Assembly (NCBI RefSeq): GCF_900215205.1
Contig: NZ_OBDY01000019.1
Coordinates: 1 to 64,000, forward strand
Reading direction: 5' to 3'
Source: Paractinoplanes atraurantiacus
GTDB lineage: Bacteria; Actinomycetota; Actinomycetes; Mycobacteriales; Micromonosporaceae
DNA length: 64,000 nt
Below, piece by piece: positions 40,476-49,182 of the stretch. The position numbers and the translations under genes were made by a program. Each line of letters starts with the position of its first letter. Position 1 is the stretch's first letter. The notes beneath the pieces were generated by a model that saw only the letters and a program-made list of their open reading frames with translations, ran no database searches and had not been told where the DNA came from.

Positions 40476-40813
40476 TGGGGGCCCGAACCATGGGCCGGCT
40501 ACGCCGCGCCGAAACGCCACACACCGATTGGTGCGCTCGCGACCACCGATGCGGCATCAACGAGCACCGGTCTCCGGACATCACTGCCGACGGCATCGGT
40601 GGAAGGGCCTGGCTCACGCGGGTTCGCGCCGTCGACCGGGAGTACATCGAGATCCGGGCGCGAATTCCGCTGCATGCCCACGACCTCGTAGCGCGCGGAC
40701 AACTCGCTGCCGCGCTCGGCCTCATGCGTGAGCTCCTGGCCCGAGTCGCGCCCCGGCTGGCTGGCGTGTCCGGCCGCCAACAGCGCCGGGCGATCGGCCG
40801 ACGCACCGAGTAG
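40475..40813 (+). CDS. Conserved AICE hypothetical protein
   Basis: 112 residues from ATG 40475. It has C and H residues near the N-terminus (DWCARDHRCGINEHRS), a beta-rich middle (GRAWLTRVRAVDREYIEIRAR) and a basic C-terminus (SGRQQRRAIGRRTE). This type is common beside rep genes in actinomycete elements; function unknown. Overlaps the previous gene and precedes the replication gene by 39 bp. Confidence 0.65.
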   Translation: MGARTMGRLRRAETPHTDWCARDHRCGINEHRSPDITADGIGGRAWLTRVRAVDREYIEIRARIPLHAHDLVARGQLAAALGLMRELLARVAPRLAGVSGRQQRRAIGRRTE

Positions 40814-40852
40814 CACGTATTCCGCATCAACCGCTCCGAGAGGAGTTGACGT

Positions 40853-42802
40853 ATGAAGCCAGCCGGGTACGACCTGGCGGCCGAGCAAGCCGTCATCGGC
40901 GCCGCCTTGCTCGCTCCCGCTCTGATGGGAAATCTCGCCGGCTTGCTGAGTTCTGGGGACTTCGGCCGCCCGGCCCACAGGGTGCTGTGGGCGGCGATGT
41001 GCGGCATGCATGCCGCTGGCACCCCGACGGACACGATCACCGTCGCCGCTCACCTCGCCGACACTGGCGAGCTCGGCAAGGTCGGCGGAGCGCCCTACCT
41101 CCACACCCTTATCGCCGACGTGCCCACGACGGCGAACGCAGCTCACTACGCGAACATCGTCGCCGACCTGGGGAAGCGGCGCCAGGTCGCTGACCTCGGC
41201 GCCCAGCTCGCCCGGCTCGCCACGTCCGGCGCCGACACAGCGGACGTGGTTGCGACCGGCCGCGCAATGTTGGAGGGCGCGTCTTCACTTGGCGAGTGGC
41301 CTGCGCTGGTTCCGCTCGGTCGAGGGCGACACCTTCCACCGTTCCCTGCCGAGGTGTTGCCCGGCTGGCTGGCGGACCAGGTGCTCGCGGTCGCGGAGTT
41401 CACTCAAACCCCGATCGACCTGGCGGGCAGTCTCGCGTTGGCGTGCCTGTCGACGGCGGCCGGCGGCCGGGCCGAGGTGGAGGTACGCGGATCGTGGCGA
41501 GAGCCAACGAACCTCTACACGGTCGTCGTACTGCCGCCCGGCTCGCGGAAGTCCGCGGTCTTCGCTGCCATGGTCGGGCCGATCCTCTCGGCCGAGAAGG
41601 CGATGATCGAGCGAACAGCGCCCGCGATCATCGAGGCTGAGTTGTCCGCCAAGGTCGCCACCAAGGCTGCTGAGAAAGCCGCTCTGGCAGCCGCAAGCGC
41701 TGACGCGGCTGGACGGGACACGCTCATTGCGGAAGCCACCGCAGCCGCGATGAACGCGGAAGCAATCACAGTCCCAGCCAAACCCCGGCTCGTCGCCGAC
41801 GACATCACGAGCGAGACCGCGGCGTCACTACTGGCTGAGCAGGGCGGCCGGCTTGCTGTGCTCTCGCCGGAAGGAGGAATCTTCGCAACCATCGCTGGCC
41901 GCTACTCCGGCACGCCGAACCTGGAGGTCTTCCTCAAAGGCCACGCCGGCGACCTTATGCGGGTAGACCGACGGTCCCGCGAGGCCGAACACGTCGACAA
42001 GCCGGCCCTAACCATGGGCCTCGCGGTTCAGCCGGAGATTCTGCGAGACATCGCCGGCATGCCCGGCTTCCGCGGACTCGGGTTGCTTGCTCGGATCTTG
42101 TTCGCCCTACCAGAGAACACCGTGGGCCGCCGAAAGATCGGCGCCGATCCCATCCCCACGCAGGTCGCTGCGGCCTATCACGGCGGACTTCACGCCCTAG
42201 TTCTCTCACTCGCCGAGTGGACCGATCCGACTGTCATCGTACTTGCTCCCGACGCCAACGAGCGGGTGTTGGAGATCGAGCGCTTAGTGGAACCACGGCT
42301 CGCTCCCGGCGGGGCGTGGTCACACATCGTGGACTGGGGCAGCAAGTACGCCGGCGCCGTAGTCCGCATCGCCGGCCTTCTTCACCTCGCCGAGCGACCC
42401 GGCATTGGGTGGAGCGGCAACATCCACGCCAACACCATCGACCGGGCCGCCCTGATCGGCGAGTACTACGCCGCTCACGCGTTGGCTGCGTTCGACGACA
42501 TGGGCGCCGACATCGCCACGCGCAACGGCCGGCTCGTGCTCGCGTGGATAGAGCGGACCGCAACGAGCGCGTTCACCAAGCGCGAGGCGTTCCGGGCCGT
42601 TCAGTGCGCTCAGATCAAGACCGTCGCGGACCTAGATCCGGCCTTGGCCGTGCTAGAGGCACACGGCTACCTCAGGCAGCTCGACCCACCCGCGCCGAAA
42701 CGCGCCGGCGGGCGACCGCCCTCGCCGAGCTACCTCGTCCATCCCGAGGTCCATCGCCCCGCCGCGACCGTGCATCCGCTCAACGCACGCAAAGCCTCGT
42801 AG
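40853..42802 (+). CDS. Replication protein: DnaB N-terminal-like + DUF3987
   Basis: 649 residues. Residues 1-135 match the DnaB helicase N-terminal domain (AEQAVIGAALLAPALM; RPAHRVLWAAMCGMHAAG; GGAPYLHTLIADVP). From about 170 it is a DUF3987 protein with a P-loop-like segment LPPGSRKSAVFAAMVG at about 226-240 and acidic strands (LVADDITSETAASLLAEQGG; LSPEGGIFATIAGRYSG). It stands where RepSA, RepAM or primase-polymerase proteins sit in known AICEs, so it is probably the initiator or helicase of the element. An iteron-like inverted repeat follows at 42806-42878. Confidence 0.8.
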   Translation: MKPAGYDLAAEQAVIGAALLAPALMGNLAGLLSSGDFGRPAHRVLWAAMCGMHAAGTPTDTITVAAHLADTGELGKVGGAPYLHTLIADVPTTANAAHYANIVADLGKRRQVADLGAQLARLATSGADTADVVATGRAMLEGASSLGEWPALVPLGRGRHLPPFPAEVLPGWLADQVLAVAEFTQTPIDLAGSLALACLSTAAGGRAEVEVRGSWREPTNLYTVVVLPPGSRKSAVFAAMVGPILSAEKAMIERTAPAIIEAELSAKVATKAAEKAALAAASADAAGRDTLIAEATAAAMNAEAITVPAKPRLVADDITSETAASLLAEQGGRLAVLSPEGGIFATIAGRYSGTPNLEVFLKGHAGDLMRVDRRSREAEHVDKPALTMGLAVQPEILRDIAGMPGFRGLGLLARILFALPENTVGRRKIGADPIPTQVAAAYHGGLHALVLSLAEWTDPTVIVLAPDANERVLEIERLVEPRLAPGGAWSHIVDWGSKYAGAVVRIAGLLHLAERPGIGWSGNIHANTIDRAALIGEYYAAHALAAFDDMGADIATRNGRLVLAWIERTATSAFTKREAFRAVQCAQIKTVADLDPALAVLEAHGYLRQLDPPAPKRAGGRPPSPSYLVHPEVHRPAATVHPLNARKAS

Positions 42803-42805
42803 ACG

Positions 42806-42878
42806 CCTGACGCAACCGACAGAACTGACACAACTCGAAGCCCACCGAGGTTCTGTCAGTTCTGTCGGTTCCGTCAGC
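42806..42878. repeat. Inverted 9-bp iterons, candidate origin or regulatory stem
   Basis: Two 23-nt arms (42808-42830 and 42854-42876) are complementary except for one base, around a 23-base loop. Each arm is built of three tandem 9-bp units: TTCTGTCAG, TTCTGTCGG, TTCCGTCAG on the right and their complements on the left. It lies in the 168-bp gap between the replication and excisionase genes. Fits an iteron origin or a strong transcription stop. No other feature seen in the gap. Confidence 0.6.
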
Positions 42879-42970
42879 GGCTCATCGAATCGCATGTCCC
42901 CTCGCTCGATCGGCTCCACAAGGGCGATCAGCGTGCCACCGCCTGTCACCGCCAGGGAGGGCCGGAACCC

Positions 42971-43159
42971 GTGGCCAGCGACTTTCTCACCCTCGATGAA
43001 TTCCTAGAGCAGATGGCCGTACCTCGATCGACGTTCTTCCGATGGAAGGCGATCGGTCTCGCACCGCGCCACTACAAGATGCCCAACCGCCAGATCCGCA
43101 TCCGACGCACCGAGTTCGAGTCCTGGCTGTCCGACCGAGAGGAGCCGCAGGCCGCATGA
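42971..43159 (+). CDS. xis: Excisionase (MerR-like HTH, Xis)
   Basis: 62 residues from GTG 42971 with AGGGAGGGCCGG upstream. It is a single winged HTH of the HTH_17/excisionase type (FLTLDEFLEQMAVPRSTFFRWKAIG, RRTEFESWLSDRE). Its stop overlaps the integrase start (ATGA), the usual xis-int arrangement. Directs recombination toward excision. Confidence 0.88.
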   Translation: MASDFLTLDEFLEQMAVPRSTFFRWKAIGLAPRHYKMPNRQIRIRRTEFESWLSDREEPQAA

Positions 43160-44544
43160 GCACCTATGACGTCAAGGTCTGGAGCATCCAGGAGCACCGC
43201 GGCAAGGATCGGAAGACCGGCAAGCCGAAGACCACGTACCGAGTGCGATGGGTCGTGGCGGGGAAGGTCTTCAGTGATCGCTTCGAAACCAAGGCGCTCG
43301 CGGAGAGCCATCGTTCGAAGCTGATAACTGCGCAGCGGGAAGGCATCGCCTTCGACGAGGAGACCGGTCTTCCCGAGCCGATGGCGCGGGCACTCAAGAC
43401 CCGTTCCTGGTACGACCACGCCGTTGCCTTCGTTGATATGAAGTGGCCACGCGCAGCCGGAAAGCACCGAATGAGCATCGCCGAGGCGCTCTCCAACGTA
43501 ACGTTGGCGCTGCTCAAGAACACACGCGGCGCTCCGCCCGATGACCGGATCCGGAAGGCGCTCTACACCTGGTCGTTCAACAAGGCACGTCGTGACGCCG
43601 GACCACCGCCAGACGCCCTCGCGTCAACCATACGTTGGGTAGCGGCCAACACGGTCACCCTCAACGACCTAGAGGATGCTGCACTGATCCGCAAGGCCCT
43701 CGATTTGCTCTCGCTGAGGCTCGACGGCAAGCAGGCCGCGGCAACCACAATCGCCCGGAAGCGGGCCGTCTTCTACGGCGCACTTCGGTATGCGGTAGAG
43801 CTGCGGCTCGTCCCCGCGCATCCGATGGACCATGTCCAGTGGGTAACTCCGAAGTCCGTCGAGGAGGTGGACCGTCGCTCAGTAATCAACCCCCAGCAGG
43901 CGCTCGACCTGCTTGCCGTGGTGGCGGACAAGCATCAGCGCCTGGTCGCGTTCTTCGCCTGCCTCTACTACGCGGCGATGCGGCCGGCTGAGGCTCTGCA
44001 TCTGCGCATCGAGGATTGTGATCTACCAGAGGAGGGCTGGGGAATGCTCCGACTGGCCGGCTCAACTCAGCACGTCGGGCAGGGCTGGGGCGACGACAGC
44101 GAGGCAGTGCGTGAAGACCGGGAACTGAAACACCGGGCGAAAACGGCCGTCCGTCCGGTACCCGCCGCGCCACCACTCGTGAGGGCGCTTCGCTGGCATA
44201 TCGCCGCCTACGGGCACGCGCCCGACGGTCGACTGTTCGTCACCCAAGGGCACGGCCATGGTTCCGTGTCAAAAGAGACGTACTCGCGTGTCTGGAGACA
44301 CGCGAGGCGGGATGGTCTCTCCGCGGCGCAGTCCAAGTCGCCGTTGGCTAAACGACCGTACGACCTGCGCCATGCCGCCGTCTCTCTTTGGCTTAACGAG
44401 GGTGTGCCTGCTACTCAGGTCGCCGAGTGGGCGGGACACAGCGTCAACGTGCTGCTTAAGGTCTACGCAAAGTGCATCGATGGCCAAGATGAGGCTGCGC
44501 GCCGACGAATTGAAGTGGCACTAGGTGAGACCGGCATAACATAA
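43156..44544 (+). CDS. int: Tyrosine site-specific integrase
   Basis: 462 residues from ATG 43156. N-terminal AP2-like arm-binding strands (TTYRVRWVVAGKVFSDRFETKALAESHRSKL), a core-binding region, and a catalytic domain with R276 (AAMRPAEALHLR), the box II segment RPYDLRH (R405, H406; the first His of HxxR is replaced by Tyr), GHS in box III and nucleophile Y437 (KVYAKCIDG). Likely recombines the tRNA-Ser att sites. Unusually, it lies 5.2 kb from the att repeat because cargo separates them. Confidence 0.93.
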   Translation: MSTYDVKVWSIQEHRGKDRKTGKPKTTYRVRWVVAGKVFSDRFETKALAESHRSKLITAQREGIAFDEETGLPEPMARALKTRSWYDHAVAFVDMKWPRAAGKHRMSIAEALSNVTLALLKNTRGAPPDDRIRKALYTWSFNKARRDAGPPPDALASTIRWVAANTVTLNDLEDAALIRKALDLLSLRLDGKQAAATTIARKRAVFYGALRYAVELRLVPAHPMDHVQWVTPKSVEEVDRRSVINPQQALDLLAVVADKHQRLVAFFACLYYAAMRPAEALHLRIEDCDLPEEGWGMLRLAGSTQHVGQGWGDDSEAVREDRELKHRAKTAVRPVPAAPPLVRALRWHIAAYGHAPDGRLFVTQGHGHGSVSKETYSRVWRHARRDGLSAAQSKSPLAKRPYDLRHAAVSLWLNEGVPATQVAEWAGHSVNVLLKVYAKCIDGQDEAARRRIEVALGETGIT

Positions 44545-44575
44545 CATGACTTCAGCTTGGTTGCGAAAGGAGTGC

Positions 44576-44622
44576 CTCCGGTGAGCGCTGAAAGGGTTCT
44601 TCTATAAGCTCCCGCCGGAGGT
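44576..44622. terminator. Weak hairpin after the integrase
   Basis: GCCTCCGG and CCGGAGG arms about 30 bases apart lie 30 bp after the int stop. The 323 bp between int and the next stop (44545-44867) contain no gene that I can support. Confidence 0.35.
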
Positions 44623-44867
44623 GCTATGTAGCGTTCGCCCGCTATTAGTAGGACACAGAATCCCTCAGCTACACGGCTTGTTCAAGCGTCCGACACAATG
44701 ACATATAAGGTCTTCCGGGCCTTCCTTCGTCGATACTTCCCGTTCCCTCGCTTCGGATCAGCTTACGAGTCGTGGGTCAGCGCACCGTTCACAACGGCGA
44801 AGCCGGGTAAGCTTGGGTAAACCTCGTCCGAGATGGACCCAGCCGCAGGACGGGCCTTGCCGACGAC

Positions 44868-45623
44868 CTAGCCTCGCGAATCGTCCGGCGCCTTCGCTCC
44901 CGCGTGCCCCTCTAACGTTGGGGGTACATTGAACGCCGATCCAGTGATGTCTTCGACGAGTCGCACGAAGTGCGGACCGTATACTTCCCTGCCGTACATT
45001 CCGAGCACGAAGCAGAAGCTTCTCTCGTTGCCGTACGCGCGAGAAAGGGCGGTCTTCTTCCGTACCAGATACCGCGCCGCGGCTTCATTAGCTAACGCTG
45101 TCTGACCTAGGATAAGAAAGATCGGTCGCTTCGCTCCATCGATGACGATACGGGCTATGAGGGCGTACTCAGATTCACCGCGCACCCGCCGGAAATCCTT
45201 CCCTCCGACCCTAATCGTGAGCCCTTCCGGATCTTCCTCGAAGGTGCTCTGAGTGACGCCGGGCATGTGCCATCGCAAGTGAGCAGCAGTCCGCAGGTTG
45301 GACATCGGGCCGCCAATGCAGAACTCGACCTCGTCGCCAATCCCGGGCACGTCCTCGTGGTGCATGTAGAAGCGAGGAGTGACGTCGCAAGACTTCAGCA
45401 AGACGGCAAGCTCGACCATGGCCGAGACGTCGGACTTCTCGATGGAGTTGGCCCATTCTGAGCGGGCCTGTTTGGAGACAATAAGCAGCGCGCTTGATCC
45501 CGCCTGGAGACCGAAGAACCCCTCCACGCGTGCCCGTTTGCGGCGCCTTAAGAGAAGTTGGGAGACCCACACTGTGAAGCCGGCGATCGCGCTAGCGAGC
45601 AAGTTTATGGCGAGGTCGGACAT
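44868..45623 (-). CDS. Membrane-anchored unknown protein, partner of the glycosyltransferase fusion
   Basis: 251 residues from ATG 45623 (GGAG 8 bases upstream; the frame extends to 45713 but that lies inside the upstream gene). One N-terminal membrane segment (INLLASAIAGFTVWVSQLLL) and a basic stop (RRRKRARVE) are followed by a cytosolic alpha/beta domain: ALLIVSKQARSEW, SAMVELAVLLKSCDV, EFCIGGPMSNLRTAAHL, YALIARIVIDGAKRPIFLILG. The alternating strands and the GGPxSN loop suggest a Rossmann-like nucleotide-binding sensor, but I know no matching family. It is 22 bp downstream of the fusion gene and surely cotranscribed. AT-richer than host genes. Confidence 0.65.
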   Translation of the reverse strand: MSDLAINLLASAIAGFTVWVSQLLLRRRKRARVEGFFGLQAGSSALLIVSKQARSEWANSIEKSDVSAMVELAVLLKSCDVTPRFYMHHEDVPGIGDEVEFCIGGPMSNLRTAAHLRWHMPGVTQSTFEEDPEGLTIRVGGKDFRRVRGESEYALIARIVIDGAKRPIFLILGQTALANEAAARYLVRKKTALSRAYGNERSFCFVLGMYGREVYGPHFVRLVEDITGSAFNVPPTLEGHAGAKAPDDSRG

Positions 45624-45645
45624 GCGATCTCCATTCAGGCGCCTA

Positions 45646-47526
45646 TTACAGCGACGCGCAGTCGTGGAGCGTATGGTATCCGACCCCACAGAGCAGTTTC
45701 TGAACCGAGTCATTCCAGGTTATGTTGGCGAGAACTTCGTTACGGACGTGAGCAGCGCGTAGAAACGCCGACGAAGGATCGCTCAGCGTCTCATACAGCG
45801 CCTGCCCCCAGATCTCTGCGTTTACTGCAGTGTCTCCACGAACTGGGAGAATCTCTCTCGGTATTACCCGCTCTCCGTCCGGAACCTTCTCTATTAGCAG
45901 CCGAGCCAGTCCGCTATCTTGACTAATCAATACAGGGACGCCAGCAGCGATTGCCTCGTACGCCGCAAGGCCAAAACCTTCGTGCCGAGACGGCATAATC
46001 ACGACGCGGGACTGCCAGAGATCGAGCTTAATTGTATTCTCGTCCGACCTATAGGGACGAAGAAGTATCTGCACGTGCGGTGAGGCAATCGCGTCCAAAC
46101 GACGTTTCACCGCATCCGCTTTGGCATCTGGAACACCTCTGACAATCAAGAGTGGCGAATCAACTGCGTTAGCAGGAAACCTATTAATCGCATCAAGCAT
46201 CGCCTCGACTGCAATATCGATTCCCTTGGATTCTATATCCTCTGCTCGTGCGATCAGGAGCACCTGCCGCCTGGGCGGCACATCGGTGGGATCGACCACA
46301 TCGCCCCAATCCCGCAAACCAGGGAGAAAGTTTACTACTTCCGGCCGAGGCGCCGGCCACCCCCGCATCGCATGAGTAATTGACTCAGCCAGAAGCGGAC
46401 CGACTCCCGCAACTAAACTGGCAGAGACCGCCAGTTCGACCTCGGTTCTTTGCCGATCCTCGACAGTTAACATGCGCGAAGGACCGCCGGCCTGCTCTTT
46501 GGCCGACTCAAGCATCTCTGCATCTGTATGCACAAAATGCACTCTTCGAGCGACACGAAAGAAGTTATTCTGAAGTGCGTAAGCGTACGGTCCGAGAATC
46601 CTGCCATGACCGACAACAATGTCGGGCTCATACTCGTCGTCCTCAAAACGCGGCCGGGTCAAAAGTATTTCGTTTCCTTTGACACCCGGGATGGAAGGAG
46701 GCACCACAAGGGTTACACGCTTTTCCAAAGCCGCATCCCTTTCAGTAGAATCGGCTTCAGGAACTGCAACGTGAACTTCGCAGCCGACGTCCGCGAAGGC
46801 AACCGCCAGCTCTCTGTTGAACGTCGATATGCCGCCTTTCCGCGAGTTCCATTCATCCGCAACGAGCAAGATACGCGGCGGTAACCCCTCTCGACTTTTA
46901 TTTGCATCACTACGCTGCACTTCTTCGGCGGGCGGCCGTTCCAAGTGAGAGATTGCCGCAGCGAAGTCTGGCAGCAATGTCGGGCCGCCGAATCTAGCCT
47001 CGAGCGCCCACCATTGAGATCCCCGCACGGCAGAAAGGCCGACTATAATGCGATCATATCCTGCATCGTCACGCCGCTCCGAAAGCAGCGACGCGAGCCT
47101 GACGGTTGCGCGATTAAGTACACTATCTCGGTCGAGTCGCTGCTCATTCCAATCGGTCCCACGGTCGCCGACAATGACGATTGCTAGTGCAAGCTGGGCA
47201 CCATATGGAAGCTCGCGCCTCATCTCCACAGACTGCCCTAGAAGCTCGATAATTCGATTCGACAAATTTTTCGCAAGTAGTCTGTACTGCCAAAGCTTAA
47301 TCTCGACGGCCAATGGGGGTAACTGATGACCCCTGTCCACCACCACATCCGCTCTGAATTGAGCGGATCGGGAGTTCCGGCTTTCGATCTGAGCGCCGAG
47401 CGCGGTTGCGATCTCCGATTCCAAGAACTCCGATCTCCGCTGCAAGCCTGCCCTCAACTGGCGTATGTCGCTTGCAAGCGACTCTTCGTCGTCGGTCGTG
47501 GCAATGATCGGCAATGGGTCCGTCAT
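45646..47526 (-). CDS. PD-(D/E)XK-like domain fused to GT-B glycosyltransferase (novel architecture)
   Basis: 626 residues. Residues 1-190 look like a restriction-fold domain: helices, then RADVVVD with D60 and LAVEIKLW with E75-x-K77. From 218 it is a GT4/5-type GT-B glycosyltransferase: RILLVADEWNSRKGGISTFNRELA at the N-domain glycine loop, VLLIARAEDIESKGIDIAVEAM opening the C-domain and PSRHEGFGLAAYEAIAAGVPVL with the EX7E pair (about 513-521). No signal or membrane segment. It is the first gene of a two-gene cargo operon in an AICE. A nuclease-like/glycosyltransferase fusion suggests modification or destruction of a phage or cell component; this is inference. AT-richer codon use suggests transfer. 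Confidence 0.78.
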   Translation of the reverse strand: MTDPLPIIATTDDEESLASDIRQLRAGLQRRSEFLESEIATALGAQIESRNSRSAQFRADVVVDRGHQLPPLAVEIKLWQYRLLAKNLSNRIIELLGQSVEMRRELPYGAQLALAIVIVGDRGTDWNEQRLDRDSVLNRATVRLASLLSERRDDAGYDRIIVGLSAVRGSQWWALEARFGGPTLLPDFAAAISHLERPPAEEVQRSDANKSREGLPPRILLVADEWNSRKGGISTFNRELAVAFADVGCEVHVAVPEADSTERDAALEKRVTLVVPPSIPGVKGNEILLTRPRFEDDEYEPDIVVGHGRILGPYAYALQNNFFRVARRVHFVHTDAEMLESAKEQAGGPSRMLTVEDRQRTEVELAVSASLVAGVGPLLAESITHAMRGWPAPRPEVVNFLPGLRDWGDVVDPTDVPPRRQVLLIARAEDIESKGIDIAVEAMLDAINRFPANAVDSPLLIVRGVPDAKADAVKRRLDAIASPHVQILLRPYRSDENTIKLDLWQSRVVIMPSRHEGFGLAAYEAIAAGVPVLISQDSGLARLLIEKVPDGERVIPREILPVRGDTAVNAEIWGQALYETLSDPSSAFLRAAHVRNEVLANITWNDSVQKLLCGVGYHTLHDCASL

Positions 47527-47794
47527 GGGAGAAGCATAGCTGGATCGCCATAAGGTTTTGTAGGTCGAAGTGTCATCGGTCGAAACAGTCCGACGCTCCC
47601 TAATTGGAACGCCTCACATCCGTCTTCTCCCGGATTGCCGTAGGCGAGGAACAGGCTCCCTAAGTCATCGCTGCACGTGGCCGTCAAGATGCGAAGATTG
47701 ACGCTCTTCCGGGAACATCCCGGCACGGGGGAAGCGACAAGGTAGCGTCGAAGTTAAGAGCGTCCAAGTACCTGATCTCCAGCAGCAAACATGG

Positions 47795-48064
47795 CTACCC
47801 CTCGATCTGTGCCCGGTTCTGTTCGATCAGCTCCACCAAGGTGTCATCGCCTTGCTGTTGGCGCCACCTAGTGAAGTTGACCAGCCCTGGGCGAAGGGCG
47901 TCGGCGTAGGCGTCGGCTGTGAGTGCCTCGCGCAGGCTGACCTCGCCGTTGAGGACACCTGCGGCCAGCTCGCGGATACGCTCGTCTTCGCTGTTGCGCT
48001 GGAGGTGCCTCAGGATCGGGCCAAGGACGGGTTCTTCTGCTGGCGGCTTGTCGTGTTGACTCAT
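47795..48064 (-). CDS. Small acidic protein downstream of WXG gene
   Basis: 89 residues from ATG 48064, overlapping the stop of the WXG-like gene (ATGA). It is helical and acidic (DERIRELAAGVLNGEVSLREAL; FTRWRQQQGDDTLVELIEQ). In actinomycetes such proteins follow WXG100/EspC genes and may be chaperones or immunity proteins; not established. The 268 bp between it and the fusion gene hold nothing I can support. Confidence 0.65.
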   Translation of the reverse strand: MSQHDKPPAEEPVLGPILRHLQRNSEDERIRELAAGVLNGEVSLREALTADAYADALRPGLVNFTRWRQQQGDDTLVELIEQNRAQIEG

Positions 48065-48801
48065 GCTGGTCCAGGGTGTGTGTAGGCACGGTCGGGCAGC
48101 GGATGCTGCGACAGCGTGCCAGTGTCAGCGGCGAGGGACTGGATTGTGGCGACTGCTCCGCCGATGAGCGCGCTTGCCGTCGCGATGAGCTTGCGGGCGT
48201 TGTCGGCCATCTCGGCGATCTTGTAGGCCTCGTACGCCGCGACGCCCCAACCCGTGACGAAGCCGATGCCGGTCTCGATGGTCGCGGTGCCGGCGGACGC
48301 TGCCGCGACTCCGATCATGGCGGAGTCGAGCATGTCCTTCATAATCCCGGAGACCGTCTCGGCGATGCGGTACGTGCCTTCGGCGGCCGTCTCGTACTGC
48401 GCGGCGAGCTCGTTCAACGGGATCTGCTGACCGCTGACCTTGGAACTCAGCTCAGCGAAGTACATGAAGGCCGCGTCGGCGGCGTTGCCGTGCCAGGTCG
48501 CGTCGAGCGCGACGTTGCCGTAGGAGACGTTGACGCCGATGTCCTGCATGGCGTTGGCGAGGTTGCGGTAGGCGCCTGCGCACTGCCAGACCACTTCCCA
48601 GTCGCCGGCGACGACGTTGGCGGCTTCACCGACGATGTCGTAGCCGCAGGCCTGCTTAATGAACTCGTTGAGGATGTGCGACGGGCTGAGCCAGTCCAGC
48701 GCCGATGCCGGGTTGGAGAACGGTTGGCCGAGGATGCTCTCTGTGCGTTCGGCCGGGTCGGTGAGCTGCCGGGTCGGGTCGGCTACGTCATTGAACGCCA
48801 T
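48061..48801 (-). CDS. WXG100-like protein with hydrophobic C-terminal region
   Basis: 246 residues from ATG 48801 (the longer frame to 49062 runs through the upstream gene and is not coding). A helical hairpin contains the W-x-G turn (VALDATWHGNAADAAF, about residue 115), the signature of ESX/T7SS substrates. The C-terminal half is hydrophobic and Ala/Gly-rich (SAMIGVAAASAGTATIETGIGF). No toxin domain seen. It is between an EspC-like gene (2 bp upstream) and a small acidic protein gene (overlap), so they form one operon. Confidence 0.75.
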   Translation of the reverse strand: MAFNDVADPTRQLTDPAERTESILGQPFSNPASALDWLSPSHILNEFIKQACGYDIVGEAANVVAGDWEVVWQCAGAYRNLANAMQDIGVNVSYGNVALDATWHGNAADAAFMYFAELSSKVSGQQIPLNELAAQYETAAEGTYRIAETVSGIMKDMLDSAMIGVAAASAGTATIETGIGFVTGWGVAAYEAYKIAEMADNARKLIATASALIGGAVATIQSLAADTGTLSQHPLPDRAYTHPGPA

Positions 48802-48803
48802 GG

Positions 48804-49142
48804 CTAGCTGGTCCGAAGGATCGGCCGCTGCACAACGGGATAGCTGTCGTCCAAGCGACCCGCGGTCGTACGGTCGGAAGTTCGGTACTGAGCCGCCGCT
48901 TCGCGGACGCCGGCATCGGAGGCGTCGAGCAGCGTGACGAGCCGGTCCAGCATCGAAGCCAGTTGGGCTCGGACGCGGCGGTGCTCGTAAACGAGCGGGT
49001 TGATGATTCCGCCGGTGACCGGCTCTAGATCCGGTACCTGTCGGTTGAAGTAGGACGAACACTCTCGCGCGTCACTGGCTGCCCGAGCCAACTGGCTGGC
49101 ATAGGAGTCGAGGTCTGACGGCTCCACCTGGAACGACGTCAT
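48804..49142 (-). CDS. EspC-like type VII secretion target protein
   Basis: 112 residues from ATG 49142. The start FQVEPSDLDSYASQLARAASDA and later LASMLDRLVTLLDASDAGVREAAAQYRTSD match the EspC-like T7SS target fold (helical hairpin, late Y-x3-D). It heads the three-gene operon with the WXG-like protein. ESX machinery genes are not present here, so the host would have to supply the secretion system. Confidence 0.78.
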   Translation of the reverse strand: MTSFQVEPSDLDSYASQLARAASDARECSSYFNRQVPDLEPVTGGIINPLVYEHRRVRAQLASMLDRLVTLLDASDAGVREAAAQYRTSDRTTAGRLDDSYPVVQRPILRTS

Positions 49143-49182
49143 GGAAGGTCTCCTTAAATCGAGGCCGATGCACGAGAGCGCG

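Noticed and set aside
47523..47726. 67-codon minus-strand frame upstream of the glycosyltransferase fusion
   Set aside because: No ribosome site, no recognisable features; treated as non-coding leader.
48061..49062. Longer 333-codon frame for the WXG-like protein
   Set aside because: The extra 87 codons overlap the EspC-like gene on the same strand and read as Arg/Pro-rich noise; ATG 48801 is the sensible start.
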